A DNA stretch of 64,000 nt from Desulfamplus sp. (GCA_015232555.1 JADFZJ010000001.1:118571-182570); one strand, 5' to 3'; counted from the stretch's first letter, positions 18,540 through 28,510 are shown. The notes: generated from the letters alone by a model not told the origin. A program made the numbers and translations.

Positions 18540-19079
18540 TTAAAACCAAAATTCAGGATATCTTCTGCTCTTTGCGATATTATTTACAATAAGAGCAACT
18601 AAAAGCATAATCAAAGCACCTGCCCCGACAGGAACTAAAGCGTAATAAAAGCCCAATTTATGAATCTCTTCACCTCCGATAACTGCAATCAGTGCGGTTG
18701 CACCCCCGGGCGGGTGAAGGGTTTTTGTGGCGTGCATTGCTGCAATTGCCGTTGCAACACCAAACGAAGAGGCAAGCCAGACAGCATCAGGAAAAAGTTT
18801 ATACGATGCAACTCCGATAAATGCTGAAATCAGATGTCCTCCCACAAAGTTCCGCGGCTGTGCCAAAGGGCTTCTTACTGCACCGTAGATAAGCACTGCT
18901 GATGCACCAAATGATCCGATAATTAGAACAATATGCTGTTCTGACAATAGTTTATAATGAAGATAGGCAACTGCTGTTATACCTAAAAACGCTCCTAACC
19001 ATGACCATAAAATTTCAGATAGATTTACAGCAGGAGGACTCTCTTTTCCGCCTCTCATCTTTTTGAAAAACTCAATCAC
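18540..19079 (-). CDS. HPP-family integral membrane protein
   Basis: A 179-residue protein with four to five hydrophobic helices and the family motif LHPPGGATALIAVIGG. Some HPP proteins in plants and cyanobacteria have been linked to nitrite transport, which fits its position just upstream of a CBS protein and near NO-reductase and hcp genes. That role is inference. It lies 25 bases after the CBS gene on the same strand and is probably co-transcribed. Confidence 0.8.
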   Translation of the reverse strand: MIEFFKKMRGGKESPPAVNLSEILWSWLGAFLGITAVAYLHYKLLSEQHIVLIIGSFGASAVLIYGAVRSPLAQPRNFVGGHLISAFIGVASYKLFPDAVWLASSFGVATAIAAMHATKTLHPPGGATALIAVIGGEEIHKLGFYYALVPVGAGALIMLLVALIVNNIAKSRRYPEFWF

Positions 19080-19104
19080 AATTTTCTCCTTAATAAATTA
19101 ACTA

Positions 19105-19707
19105 TCAGCACAAAGCATGAACAAGGTCTGATCTGGCAATAATCCCGATGAGTTTGGAATTACTATCTAAAACAGGAACCCTGTTTATCTTATGCAATTC
19201 AAATATAGCTGAGACATCCATAATTGATATAGATTTCTGAACAGTTACAGGAGGAGATGACATTATATCATTTACACTCAAAAGCCTAATATCTGATGTT
19301 AAACATCCGCTTACTTCAAGACATTGGGCTATAAGACTCATAAATGAACTGTTGATTTTTCCATCTTTTCTGATAATTTTTTTCAAAAAATCTTTTTCAG
19401 AGATAACTCCGCAAACATATTGTTTACTGTCCAGCACTGGGATTCCAGAAATGTTGTTTTCAGCCATAAGTTTTGCAGCATCAAGAATCGATGTTTTCTC
19501 TTCTACAGTTATTACAGGAGTTGTCATAACATGCTCTGCTTTAACTGAATTTTTCAGCCTCTCTAGAGCGTGTCTTGATGCTATCTGATAAATCTCTTTA
19601 AAATCTGAAGGAGTTATATCTAAATAGCCTGAAATATCTCTCATTGCCTCAATAATATCATCCTCACTAAAGCCTATTGTGCATTGGTTTAATGTGTTGC
19701 TTTTCAT
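19105..19707 (-). CDS. Tandem CBS-domain protein
   Basis: 200 residues. After a 60-residue helical N-terminus there are two CBS motifs: VEEKTSILDAAKLMAENNISGIPV...VCGVISEKDFLKK and VQKSISIMDVSAIFELHKINRVPV...LIGIIARSDLVHA. Such pairs bind adenine nucleotides and regulate a partner. The partner here may be the HPP membrane protein encoded next to it, as other HPP proteins carry fused CBS domains. No catalytic domain is present. Confidence 0.87.
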   Translation of the reverse strand: MKSNTLNQCTIGFSEDDIIEAMRDISGYLDITPSDFKEIYQIASRHALERLKNSVKAEHVMTTPVITVEEKTSILDAAKLMAENNISGIPVLDSKQYVCGVISEKDFLKKIIRKDGKINSSFMSLIAQCLEVSGCLTSDIRLLSVNDIMSSPPVTVQKSISIMDVSAIFELHKINRVPVLDSNSKLIGIIARSDLVHALC

Positions 19708-19740
19708 GGGTAAAGCTCCTTATTAAATATCGATCACACT

Positions 19741-21030
19741 TTATGTAGAAAATATCTCTACTCTATTTCTACCGCTATTTTTTGCATGATAAAGAGCAGA
19801 GTCAGCATTTTTAATAAACTGATTTGGATCAAGATGTTTTACAATATCATCTGACACAAAATCTGCTACCCCCAAACTTATTGTAACCTTTACTGTTTTA
19901 TCTTCTTTATCATAGGCAATCTCTTTATTTTCAATAAGTTTTCTAATTTTTTCAGCAACTAATGCTGCTTTGAACTTATCTGTTTCAGGTAGGAGTATAA
20001 TTATTTCTTCACCTCCATACCTTGCAACAATATCGATACTTCGACATGTAGATTTGATACAGTTTGAGACGGCACGTAAAACATTATCACCCGTATCATG
20101 ACCATATTGATCATTAACCTTTTTAAAAAAATCAATATCTATCATTATACAGCTAATATCCCTTTTATATCGCTGTGCCTTCTCAAACTCCTCATTTAAT
20201 TTAGAGTAGAAGTATCGCCTATTATAAAGTTTTGTCAGTTCGTCTGTAATAGCCATCTCTTGGATTTGTCTTTGTGATTCAGAAAACGCTTTCATAAGTT
20301 TTATAACAAAACAATAAACTATACCTAAAAATATTGAAGTAGATAAAAAGCCTAAAAATATAATTAATTGGCTATGAAGTTTCAGAGTATTTTCTATATC
20401 TGAAATATCAAACTTAACGCTGATTCCACCTCTAATATTACTATCTGTTTTATTAATCTGTTTTTGTTCTACATGACAATTTAAACATGAATTCTCTCTA
20501 AAGATAGGTGCCATGTATCTAAAATATATCTGATTCCCCTTCTTTTCTTTAATCCATATCTCTTTTTGACCTCTTTCAAATATATCTAAAGCCTTTTTTT
20601 CAAATTCATCTGGTTTATTCTGAGGGTTTACGGGATTTAAGCTTGTCATGTGATATGAAAAAAAATTATTAATTTTAGCATATTCTGACAGCTCTATAGT
20701 AACCAGCGAGGGATTTCTTAAAGTGTATGTTTTGCCGTTTGTAGATTTTATGTCTGGATCATGTAGGTATGGATTAGATTTCACAGATTCGGTCTTTTCG
20801 ATATAAACTCCACCATAATTTGAAACCCAGCTTCTTGTTACAATAATATGTTCATAGTATGAGCGTGCTCTTACTATATGTTCAGTTTCAATAAGCTGCT
20901 TGTTTCTAAAAAAGAGTATTACAAAAAATATTAATGAAAAGATGAGAATAGAAATACTTATTTGTAAAATAAATGGTCGCCATACACGCTTTGCAGTCTG
21001 AAATATTTGTTCTTTCTTAATTATATTCAT
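19741..21030 (-). CDS. Diguanylate cyclase with haem-binding (DUF3365/Tll0287-like) sensor
   Basis: A 429-residue c-di-GMP synthase. TM1 is about residues 20-42. A periplasmic domain with NSCLNCHVEQ (CxxCH, c-type haem attachment) resembles DUF3365/Tll0287 redox sensors. TM2 is about 225-247. The GGDEF domain has ITDELTKLYNRRYF and the active-site loop RYGGEEI. Haem in the sensor suggests a redox or gas (NO/O2) signal, consistent with the next gene being NO reductase. The ligand is inference. Confidence 0.87.
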   Translation of the reverse strand: MNIIKKEQIFQTAKRVWRPFILQISISILIFSLIFFVILFFRNKQLIETEHIVRARSYYEHIIVTRSWVSNYGGVYIEKTESVKSNPYLHDPDIKSTNGKTYTLRNPSLVTIELSEYAKINNFFSYHMTSLNPVNPQNKPDEFEKKALDIFERGQKEIWIKEKKGNQIYFRYMAPIFRENSCLNCHVEQKQINKTDSNIRGGISVKFDISDIENTLKLHSQLIIFLGFLSTSIFLGIVYCFVIKLMKAFSESQRQIQEMAITDELTKLYNRRYFYSKLNEEFEKAQRYKRDISCIMIDIDFFKKVNDQYGHDTGDNVLRAVSNCIKSTCRSIDIVARYGGEEIIILLPETDKFKAALVAEKIRKLIENKEIAYDKEDKTVKVTISLGVADFVSDDIVKHLDPNQFIKNADSALYHAKNSGRNRVEIFST

Positions 21031-21162
21031 AAACCTATATTCTCTTAAGATGTCTATATTTATATTTTTTCAATCTTAAAAATCTATAATAGATTTATAA
21101 AATAATAGGCAAGTTAATAATAAACTTGCCTATTAATATTTTAAGCTAATATCTTGTGCTTA

Positions 21163-23406
21163 CTAATTTTTTTGTTTGTTAAAAAACGATTGACGAATTG
21201 CATTTACAAGGAAAATTAAGAGAAGTATTGCACCGCCTGAAAAAATGATATCTGGCAGAACTCTTGCCCAGCTAAATGCTCTTATAATATCTCCAGATGC
21301 AATTTCAGGGCTTCTTGCATACCACAACCCATATTTTATTGCGTAGTGAAGCTGATAAAATCCAGACGGAATAAGGCTGAATACTGCCATTGCTGCAAGT
21401 CCGCCGTTAAGTCCCCAGAAGCTGTATTTTAAAAGTCTATCTGACCATGATGCACGGGTAACAATGTGTCTGACAGAAAAGAGAAGAAGAGATATTGCGA
21501 GCATTCCATACACTCCAAACAGTGCCGTATGAGAATGTATAGGAGTTGTATTTATACCTTGTGCGTAATAAAGAACTATCGGCGGGTTGATAAGAAATCC
21601 AAAAACACCTGCACCAACAAGATTCCAGAATGCTACAGAGACAAAAAAATAGACTGGCCATTTGTAAGCATAACCTTCTCCACCCTCTTGAACAGACTTT
21701 AAATTGTGGACAATTTCAAATCCCATCAAAGTTAAAGGCACAACTTCCAATGCAGAGAAAACCGCTCCAAGTGCAATAATTGGAATCGGGCTGCCTGTCC
21801 AGTAAAGATGGTGGAATGTTCCGATAACACCGCCGCCAAGATATAGAAATATGGTAAAATTAACGGTCATTAATGCAAATTTCTTGCTGACAATACCAAT
21901 ATGAGAGAGCAAAAACGCCATTACAACAGTAGCAAATACCTCAAAAAATCCCTCTACCCAAAGATGAACAACCCACCATCTCCAATATTCAGCATCTGAT
22001 ATGTGACTGCCTTTTCCATAAAGAAGACCTGCCATGTAAAAAAGAGGAATAGCTATGGAGCTGTATAATAAAAGATGAGTCAGACCTCCATTATCTTTCT
22101 CATCTTTAAGAGCTGGATAGATTGCTCGAAGCATCAATATAAGCCATATTATCATTCCAACAATCAGAAGAAGCTGCCATACTCTTCCCAATTCAATAAA
22201 TTCATAACCTTGATGACCTAAATAAAATGTCTCATCTCCCATTATACCAGTTGCAGAGAGCCAAGTTCCAGCCAATGTTCCCACAACAACCACTACAAGA
22301 GCACCAAAAAGAACCAATACTAACCCCTTTTGTCCTTTTGGCTCTTTTCCAACCATTGGTCCGATAAATAGACCAGCCGCAAGAAAACAGGTCGCAATAA
22401 AGAAAACGGCAAGCTGTAGATGCCATGTCCTTGCAGCAGCATAAGGGAAGATTTTTCCAAGCGGGATTCCGTAAAAACTTGTCCCCTCAACTGTAAAATG
22501 GGCAGTAAGTGAACCCATTCCTATTTGGATAACAAACAGCAATATTGCCACCAGAAAATAGATCAATGTGGCTTTTTGGCTCTGCGTTGGGTTGGGTTCT
22601 GGAAAATCTTTTATTAAAGTGGGTTTATAGTCATCTTTGCCAATATATCTAAGATAGACAAACAGTGCCGCTGCAATACCAAAAATTAGAAGAATTACGC
22701 TGATAATAGACCATGTAACATTTCCGGGAAGAGGAGTGTTTCCAACAAGAGGATCGTAGGGCCAATTACTGGTATATGTATAATCTTTATCAAGCCTTAA
22801 AGTTCCAGCAGCCCATGAAAGCCATGCAAAAAAGCTGGTCAGTTTATGGGTCTCTTCAGCAGTTTTTACAATCTCACTTTGAAGCCCCATGCGTTCATTG
22901 CCTTTCATAAAAAGCTCTCCATAATACTCTTTAAGAGCATTGAACGCCTCTGCCTGATACGGGGTTAATGTGAGGGTAGATGTTGATGGATTGTATCGGT
23001 TTGCCTTTATCTCTTCAGTAACAACTGCTCTTAACTTACCTTTTGTTGGAGCATCAAGAGCGTCAAACTCCTCTTGAGAGAAAAATTTTGCCTTTTCAGC
23101 GGCAACTCCATTATGACGAGCTGCAATATAAAGCCCCATGCGGTGCAGAAAATCAGCAGACCAATCAGGAGCAAGATAAGAGCCATGTCCCCATATTGTG
23201 CCGATATGCTGACCACCTCTTGAGAAATAGAAATTCTGCCCATTCATAATATCATCATGGGTAAAGATGACCTCTCCAGTTGAACTTACGATCTTATCTG
23301 GAATTGGAGGCTTCTCTTTTTTTATTATATAACCACCAAAAATAAGAACGCCAAAACTTAAAACCAACATAAACAGCAATACAGCTTTTGTTTTTGGATT
23401 TTGCAT
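21163..23406 (-). CDS. norZ: Quinol-dependent nitric oxide reductase (qNOR)
   Basis: A 747-residue single-subunit enzyme that reduces two NO to N2O with electrons from quinol. A signal-anchor helix (about 8-27) precedes a periplasmic cytochrome-c-like extension containing GTIWGHGSYLAPDWSADFLHR, which lacks CxxCH as expected for the quinol type. About twelve helices follow, with HLQLAVFF, HLWVEGFFEVFATV and HHLYWTG supplying haem and non-haem iron ligands. It probably detoxifies NO. The RBS AAAGGAG precedes the ATG. Confidence 0.93.
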   Translation of the reverse strand: MQNPKTKAVLLFMLVLSFGVLIFGGYIIKKEKPPIPDKIVSSTGEVIFTHDDIMNGQNFYFSRGGQHIGTIWGHGSYLAPDWSADFLHRMGLYIAARHNGVAAEKAKFFSQEEFDALDAPTKGKLRAVVTEEIKANRYNPSTSTLTLTPYQAEAFNALKEYYGELFMKGNERMGLQSEIVKTAEETHKLTSFFAWLSWAAGTLRLDKDYTYTSNWPYDPLVGNTPLPGNVTWSIISVILLIFGIAAALFVYLRYIGKDDYKPTLIKDFPEPNPTQSQKATLIYFLVAILLFVIQIGMGSLTAHFTVEGTSFYGIPLGKIFPYAAARTWHLQLAVFFIATCFLAAGLFIGPMVGKEPKGQKGLVLVLFGALVVVVVGTLAGTWLSATGIMGDETFYLGHQGYEFIELGRVWQLLLIVGMIIWLILMLRAIYPALKDEKDNGGLTHLLLYSSIAIPLFYMAGLLYGKGSHISDAEYWRWWVVHLWVEGFFEVFATVVMAFLLSHIGIVSKKFALMTVNFTIFLYLGGGVIGTFHHLYWTGSPIPIIALGAVFSALEVVPLTLMGFEIVHNLKSVQEGGEGYAYKWPVYFFVSVAFWNLVGAGVFGFLINPPIVLYYAQGINTTPIHSHTALFGVYGMLAISLLLFSVRHIVTRASWSDRLLKYSFWGLNGGLAAMAVFSLIPSGFYQLHYAIKYGLWYARSPEIASGDIIRAFSWARVLPDIIFSGGAILLLIFLVNAIRQSFFNKQKN

Positions 23407-23486
23407 ATAACAATCTCCTTTATCCCTCTTTAGGTTTAAGTTTAAATTTTGTTCTGTTAAATAAAATAGTTATCTAAAATCAGTCA

Positions 23487-23807
23487 TCAAATCGGCGGGG
23501 CAATGGTAACTAAAACTCTCATGTCTGTAATTGCTCTGATACCGTGAGGTTCACGAATATCAGAAATTAAAATATCACCTAAATTTGCAGGAAACACGGC
23601 ATTATCTTTGCCGAGAAATTCCCCTTTTCCCTCTAAAACAACAATAGAAAGCTGACCATCAATGTCGTGAGAGTGAATCGGCAAAGTCTGTCCCGCTTTA
23701 AAATTAAAGTTGATTATCTTGAAATCTGATGAATCATGGACTATCAATCTGCTTAAACCCTTATCGTTAAAGCCGTTTTCCTTAAATATCTCTATTCTTT
23801 TAATCAT
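23487..23807 (-). CDS. Small single-domain cupin protein
   Basis: 106 residues. LPIHSHDIDGQLSIVVLEGKGEF is cupin motif 1 (two His and a Glu/Gln set), and PHGIRAITDMRVLVTIAP is motif 2. It likely binds one metal. It lies 80 bases upstream of the NO reductase on the same strand, so it may be part of the NO response. Similar cupins accompany hcp/nor genes in other anaerobes, by my recollection only. AAAAGGGGG precedes the ATG. Confidence 0.82.
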   Translation of the reverse strand: MIKRIEIFKENGFNDKGLSRLIVHDSSDFKIINFNFKAGQTLPIHSHDIDGQLSIVVLEGKGEFLGKDNAVFPANLGDILISDIREPHGIRAITDMRVLVTIAPPI

Positions 23808-23832
23808 AACCGTACCCCCTTTTTATTTTTTA

Positions 23833-23880
23833 TTATTCAGGAATTTTAATTAAACAAGAATTGCAGCGAAGCTGTTTATG
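23833..23880 (+). repeat. Dispersed repeat family A, copy 3
   Basis: TTATTCAGGAATTTTAATTA followed by an ACAAGAATT block and the hairpin core GCAGCGAAGCTG. It lies in the gap between the cupin gene and hcp. Confidence 0.6.
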
Positions 23881-23894
23881 TCATAAAATTAAAT

Positions 23895-23928
23895 ATTGTA
23901 GAGACCCACGGCTGTGCGTCTCTACAAT
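23895..23928 (+). repeat. 34-bp near-perfect palindrome after hcp
   Basis: ATTGTAGAGAC and GTCTCTACAAT are perfect 11-bp arms around CCACGGCTGTGC, whose CAC/GTG can extend the stem. It sits 75 bases after the hcp stop on the transcribed (minus) side. There is no T tract, so it is more like a dispersed palindromic (MITE/REP-like) element than a simple terminator, though it may still stop or stabilise the hcp transcript. Confidence 0.6.
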
Positions 23929-24002
23929 TATATATCGTGTTTTTACGACTTTTATATCTGTAATTTATCTATTTGTATTAAACAATCTAAGAGGATATAT
24001 AC

Positions 24003-25658
24003 CTACTTACCAGCCATCATTGCTGCAATGTCTGCCTCTGGCTCTGTGATAAGTTTAATATCAAAATTTTCAACAAGAACTTTAAGAACGCCAGCAGATA
24101 CAAAACCCGGAAGTGTTGGTCCAAGGCGAATGCCCTTAATTTGTAGGTGAAGGAGTGCTAAAAGAACAGCAACCGCTTTCTGCTCATACCAGCCTATATC
24201 AAATGAGAGAGGAAGATCATTAATATGTTCAAGTCCAAAAGCATCGCGAAGTTTCATTGCAATAACTGCCAATGAATAACTGTCATTACACTGACCAGCA
24301 TCAAGAACTCTTGGAATTCCGCCAATATCGCCAAGGTTTAACTTGTTGTAGCGATATTTTGCACAACCAGCAGTAAGGATAATAGTATCTTTTGGCAATT
24401 TTTCGGCAACCTCTGTAAAGTATCCACGACCTTTCTGTCTTCCATCGCAGCCTGCCATTACAACAAAGCGTTTAATTGCACCAGATTTTACAGCAGCAAT
24501 AACCTTGTCAGCAAGTGCAAGCACCTGATTATGGGCAAATCCTCCAACAATTTTTCCTGTCTCAATCTCTTGAGGAGCTGCACATTTTTTCGCAACCTCA
24601 ATTATTGCTGAAAAATCTTTTGCTTTTCCTGGTGCCCTGTCTGCAATATGTGTCAATCCAGGATATGAGACAACGCCGGTTGTAAAGATTCTGTTCTGAT
24701 AGGTGTTTTTGCTCTTTATTGGTATAATGCAGTTTGTGGTCATAAGGATTGCACCGTTAAAGGTCTCAAAATCCTCGTTCTGTTTCCACCAAGAGCTGCC
24801 GTAGTTTCCTTTCAGATGGGCATATTTCTTAAAAGCTGGATAGTAGTTTGCAGGCAGCATCTCACCGTGTGTATAGACATCAACACCAGTTCCTTCCGTC
24901 TGTTTTAAAAGCTCGTCCATATCTTTTAGATCATGACCGCTGATAAGAATACCAGGATTTTTGCCAACACCAATATTTACCTCTGTGATTTCAGGATTAC
25001 CGTAAGCTGTAGTATTTGCCTCATCCAAAGCTGCCATTGTTGTTACAGAACACTCTCCAGCTTTAAGAACCCAGCCGACCATATCGTCAACAGAGAGATT
25101 TTCTGTTGTTGATGCAAGAGATTTGAGGATAAACTCATAAATCTCATCTTTTTCAACTCCAAGTATTGCTGCATGATCTGCGTAAGCAGAGATACCTTTA
25201 AGTCCAATAATAAGGAGCTGACGTAAAGACCTTACATCCTCATTTTCTGTTGCAAGCACGCCAACTTTTTTTGCTTTTTCCTGATAAGTTGCCTCATCAT
25301 CAGAAAGCCAGATAGCAGAGTCATCAAGAGTTGTGGAACAGCTACAAGAACATTTCCCCTCAACTTTACTCTTTAGACCTTTCTTGAACTCTTGAGCTTT
25401 CTTTATCCACTGGATAAGGTTTGCATCATTAAAATTTACGTTTGTAATTGTGGTAAAAAGCCCTTGAGTTACAAACTGACCAGCTTCTTTAATTACATCC
25501 ACTCCAGCAGCTTTTCCTTTTGTTGCAAGAACAGCAATGCCTTTGAGGTTGAAAATTAGTAAATCTTGAAGATTGGCAGTTGAATCCTCTTTTCCACAAA
25601 CGCCTTTAATTGTACAGCCTGTTCCTTTTGCTGTCTCCTGACACTGAAAACAAAACAT
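24003..25658 (-). CDS. hcp: Hybrid cluster protein (hydroxylamine/NO reductase), class I
   Basis: A 551-residue Hcp. The N-terminal cysteines C3, C6, C15 and C21 ([15 protein letters not shown] then GVCGK) have the short spacing of class I proteins from strict anaerobes and bind the cubane cluster. The hybrid Fe-S-O cluster ligands are in [29 protein letters not shown] and [10 protein letters not shown]. It reduces NO or hydroxylamine and handles nitrosative stress. A TTGAT-N4-ATCAA operator lies 111 bases upstream of the ATG. Confidence 0.95.
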   Translation of the reverse strand: MFCFQCQETAKGTGCTIKGVCGKEDSTANLQDLLIFNLKGIAVLATKGKAAGVDVIKEAGQFVTQGLFTTITNVNFNDANLIQWIKKAQEFKKGLKSKVEGKCSCSCSTTLDDSAIWLSDDEATYQEKAKKVGVLATENEDVRSLRQLLIIGLKGISAYADHAAILGVEKDEIYEFILKSLASTTENLSVDDMVGWVLKAGECSVTTMAALDEANTTAYGNPEITEVNIGVGKNPGILISGHDLKDMDELLKQTEGTGVDVYTHGEMLPANYYPAFKKYAHLKGNYGSSWWKQNEDFETFNGAILMTTNCIIPIKSKNTYQNRIFTTGVVSYPGLTHIADRAPGKAKDFSAIIEVAKKCAAPQEIETGKIVGGFAHNQVLALADKVIAAVKSGAIKRFVVMAGCDGRQKGRGYFTEVAEKLPKDTIILTAGCAKYRYNKLNLGDIGGIPRVLDAGQCNDSYSLAVIAMKLRDAFGLEHINDLPLSFDIGWYEQKAVAVLLALLHLQIKGIRLGPTLPGFVSAGVLKVLVENFDIKLITEPEADIAAMMAGK

Positions 25659-25768
25659 GGTAAAACCTCCTTAAAATAATTATATGGTTATTATTACAAC
25701 TTGATCTTAGTTCTTCTTTTTCTTTCGCCTTTTTGAGTTCAATATATGCTATGTTGAAAAGAAAAACC

Positions 25769-25782
25769 TTGATCTGGATCAA
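25769..25782. promoter_or_regulatory. FNR/HcpR-like palindromic operator upstream of hcp
   Basis: TTGATCTGGATCAA is a perfect dyad matching the FNR-type consensus TTGAT-N4-ATCAA for CRP/FNR-superfamily regulators (FNR, DNR, HcpR). It lies between hcp (minus) and yhbY (plus). The identical 14-mer with similar flanks (AAAAAC before, GAAAAAA after) occurs at 50180. A CRP/FNR-type activator of hcp is the natural inference; no regulator gene is in the window. Confidence 0.8.
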
Positions 25783-25936
25783 GAAAAAATTTTTTTTGAA
25801 TTTTTTTAAAAATTTACACAGGTATCAAATTTGAAGAGCGTTTTTTTGTCAATTTACTTATCTGAAAAACTATAGTATATATTTAAATAATCGTAATCTC
25901 TAAAACTTTTCACACATAAAAATAGGAAGTACTGAC

Positions 25937-26245
25937 ATGAAGGAATTAAAAGGGGCTCAGAAAAAATATTTAAGAGGTCTTGCCCATGATTTAAAACCCG
26001 CTGCTTTTGTCGGGCAAAAAGGGGTAACAACAGCCTTGATTGATGAGGTAAATGAGGGACTGGATACAAATGAGTTGATAAAGGTCAAATTTGTAGATTT
26101 TAAGGAGAAAGATATAAAGAAGTCTCTTGCCATCGAGATAGCAGATCAAACAAAAGCCTGCCTTGCTGGTCTAATAGGTCATGTAGCTATTTATTATCGT
26201 GAAAACAAAGATGTTAAAAAGCGTAAAATAACAATACCTGTATAA
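25937..26245 (+). CDS. yhbY: YhbY-family (CRM domain) RNA-binding protein
   Basis: 102 residues, one CRM domain. LKGAQKKYLRGLAHDLKPAAFVGQKGVT carries the conserved GxxG RNA-binding loop (GQKG), and LIDEVNEGLDTNELIKVKF the following helix-strand. YhbY binds 50S precursors and aids ribosome assembly. It is divergent from hcp and convergent with the PilZ gene. Full length. Confidence 0.9.
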   Translation: MKELKGAQKKYLRGLAHDLKPAAFVGQKGVTTALIDEVNEGLDTNELIKVKFVDFKEKDIKKSLAIEIADQTKACLAGLIGHVAIYYRENKDVKKRKITIPV

Positions 26246-26331
26246 GTTATTACTTAAATTATCAGAAAAGAGCGTATAATGTTAATATCTACGCATGGTT
26301 ATTCGAGATTTGTAAAAAACATTCAAACACA

Positions 26332-26988
26332 TTATTCGGATGAATTGGAAAGCTCTTCTTCAATAGCTACACACTCAAAAGGAGAGATGTTATGAAATTG
26401 TACAGCAATTCCTTCTGACTCTACTCTTATTATTTTACCTGTCAGCTTGAACGGTTTTTTATCTTCAGATAGTTCAAAGACCATTGATATTTTTTGATTC
26501 TTTTTAAATTTAGTATGTTTTTTGGTTTTTATAAATAGTCCGCCTGCACTAAGATCCTTTGTCACCTCTTTATAAAGTTGTCCAGCACTTACAAAGTCTA
26601 TAGGAATTGATAAATCTTTTCTCTCATACGCCCGCTCCTCAATTATATTAACAACAACATCTTCTTTTATAGGTATCTGTTTGGCGGATACTTCAGGCAC
26701 AGGCTCAGCAGAATGAACAGTCTGCTCTTGATTTTCAGTAGATTCAGATTGTGAGGGTTGAGCCTCAACAATAGATGATGGCTGCGTTGGCTGCGATTCA
26801 GAAGAAGTGGATTCAATCTTCTTTGATTTGGCAGGTTCTTCAGTATTAATGGAAGGAGATGTATCCTTATTGCCGGAAGCTGCCTGAGCTAACCAATCTT
26901 GAGTAATCTGCAATAATTGTTGCTGTTTCTCATAAGGCAGTTTATTTGTATTGACAATGATTTTCGTTAAGAGATTTTCAATTGGCAT
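26332..26988 (-). CDS. PilZ-domain protein with Pro/Ser/Gln-rich linker
   Basis: 218 residues. The N-terminal 45 are helical, residues about 45-105 are a low-complexity Ser/Gln/Pro linker, and the C-terminal 105 form a PilZ domain. The domain begins AYERKDLSIPIDF (compare the RxxxR c-di-GMP motif, here ERK only) and continues DLSAGGLFIKTKKH (D/NxSxxG motif). The first Arg pair is imperfect, so c-di-GMP binding is uncertain. It would be an effector for cyclases such as the one at 19741. Confidence 0.8.
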   Translation of the reverse strand: MPIENLLTKIIVNTNKLPYEKQQQLLQITQDWLAQAASGNKDTSPSINTEEPAKSKKIESTSSESQPTQPSSIVEAQPSQSESTENQEQTVHSAEPVPEVSAKQIPIKEDVVVNIIEERAYERKDLSIPIDFVSAGQLYKEVTKDLSAGGLFIKTKKHTKFKKNQKISMVFELSEDKKPFKLTGKIIRVESEGIAVQFHNISPFECVAIEEELSNSSE

Positions 26989-27365
26989 TTTATTATTATT
27001 TGCTCCGGTAAAAAACTTATCAAAATTTAAAATTTTTTTGCCTCACTATTATAAATCAAGGATTTAATAGATTAGTTTATAAGTGTCAATTAATAAAAAC
27101 TAAAAACGGTTTTTTTTTGATAATAAAATAATAGGCTTAATTGTTAATATTTGCTATTATTTATCCAATATAATTAGAAATTATTGATTTTTTTATAAAA
27201 AAGCAATCGATTGGAGCCTTTTTAAATATTCAGTCTCTTAATATCTTCTCTCCATGTTTTTCTTGATATATTTTAAAGATTACATTACACAACTTATAAG
27301 GTTGTATCCTCCCCTTCTTAGCCCTAACTATTCAATAACTATTCAATTTTGCAAAAGGAGTTTTT
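26989..27365. other. 377-bp AT-rich gap between divergent pilZ and degV genes
   Basis: No ORF is supportable. The gap holds one copy of the GAGCCT...CTCTTA element (27214-27240, family C), two near direct repeats AACTATTCAAT just before the degV ribosome site (AAAAGGAG), and otherwise poly-A/T runs. Both flanking promoters must lie here, but I cannot place them with confidence. Confidence 0.5.
27214..27240 (+). repeat. Family C repeat, copy 1
   Basis: The 27-bp unit GAGCCTTTTTAAATATTCAG + TCTCTTA matches the unit at 38284 at 25 of 27 positions. In this copy the two changes fall in the arms and break the palindrome. Confidence 0.45.
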
Positions 27366-28223
27366 ATGAGAAGATTAATTGTCACTGACAGCACATCTGA
27401 TCTACCTCAGAACATTATAGACGACATGAGTATAATGGTACTACCCGTTAATGTTATTCTTGATGGTAAAATAATGAAGGATAGAGTTGAGATAAAAATA
27501 GAAGATTTTTATGACCGTTTTGACACTTTTAATACAATGTCAACAAGTGCAGTTCCCTATGAGGAGTTTGCTTTGTTATATCTTCAGCTTACCCAAAAAT
27601 ATGACGAAATTATATTTATTCACTGTTCCAGCTATCTTAGTAAAACTTATGATAATATAATTAATGTTCATAATGATTTCAAGCACAAGCATAACTGCAA
27701 AATTGAAGTTATTGATACTAAACAGTGCGGCATGGGGTTGGGGCTGATTGTTATTGAAGCGGCAAGGCTTATGAGTAAAGGCGAAAGTTTTGATGAAATC
27801 ATCACACACATATATCATATTGCCTCTCAGGTTTCTACATACATAGCAATTCCAACTTTAAAATATTTAAAAAAAAGTAACCGAATTGGCGGAGCAAAGG
27901 CATTCTTTGCATCTGCAATGGGAATAAAACCTGTAATTGGAATTGAAGATGGAAAGCTGGTTGTTAAAACCAAGCTACTTGGAAAACAGAAAAACCTTCT
28001 TCTTTCATTGATGGACACATTGACTAATGATATAGGCACAACACCTGTTACTATTGCAATATCTCATGCCAAAGATCAAACCTATGTTAATAGTCTAATC
28101 TCAACATTTAACTCAACATTTAAGTGTAATAAAATATATGTTACCTATTTTGGTCCCTCAATTGGTATTAACACTGGACCCGAAACAATGGGGGTTACGT
28201 TTTATAGAAATTGGATAGACTAA
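27366..28223 (+). CDS. DegV-family fatty-acid-binding protein
   Basis: 285 residues. The N-terminus RLIVTDSTSDLP has the DegV TDSTSDL block, MSTSAVPYEEF is the TSxP-type lipid-carboxylate site, and ATLKYLKKSNRIGGAKAF the later motif. In bacteria such as Firmicutes, FakB members present fatty acids to the kinase FakA; no FakA is here, so the role is by family only. AAAAGGAG precedes the ATG. It is probably separate from the operon starting at 28511 (287-base gap with a hairpin). Confidence 0.88.
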   Translation: MRRLIVTDSTSDLPQNIIDDMSIMVLPVNVILDGKIMKDRVEIKIEDFYDRFDTFNTMSTSAVPYEEFALLYLQLTQKYDEIIFIHCSSYLSKTYDNIINVHNDFKHKHNCKIEVIDTKQCGMGLGLIVIEAARLMSKGESFDEIITHIYHIASQVSTYIAIPTLKYLKKSNRIGGAKAFFASAMGIKPVIGIEDGKLVVKTKLLGKQKNLLLSLMDTLTNDIGTTPVTIAISHAKDQTYVNSLISTFNSTFKCNKIYVTYFGPSIGINTGPETMGVTFYRNWID

Positions 28224-28410
28224 AGACTATTTTTAAATAGCATTTTTAAGTGAAAAACCTTTTAATCAATTCATTATTCAATACGATAGTGATTCTGATT
28301 TTCTTATTGACAATAATCAGGAGTTTTGATAGCAAATATTGCTACAAATACTAAATTGTAGAAAAAAGTATTGATTGATTTCACTCCCTGAGTAACTAAT
28401 ATAAAGCTAC

Positions 28411-28436
28411 TTAATGTCTCTCGCTTGAGGCATTAA
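28411..28436 (+). terminator. Hairpin upstream of the signalling gene cluster
   Basis: TTAATGTCTC and GAGGCATTAA pair over 10 bp (one G-T pair) around TCGCTT. It lies 188 bases after the degV stop and 75 bases before the next start, so it likely separates the two transcription units or sits in the leader of the second. Confidence 0.4.
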
Positions 28437-28510
28437 TTATATTCTTAAATCAAACCAAATATAATGTATATTGTATATATTCAGCAAAACTAAGCTAAGG
28501 AGATGCAGGT

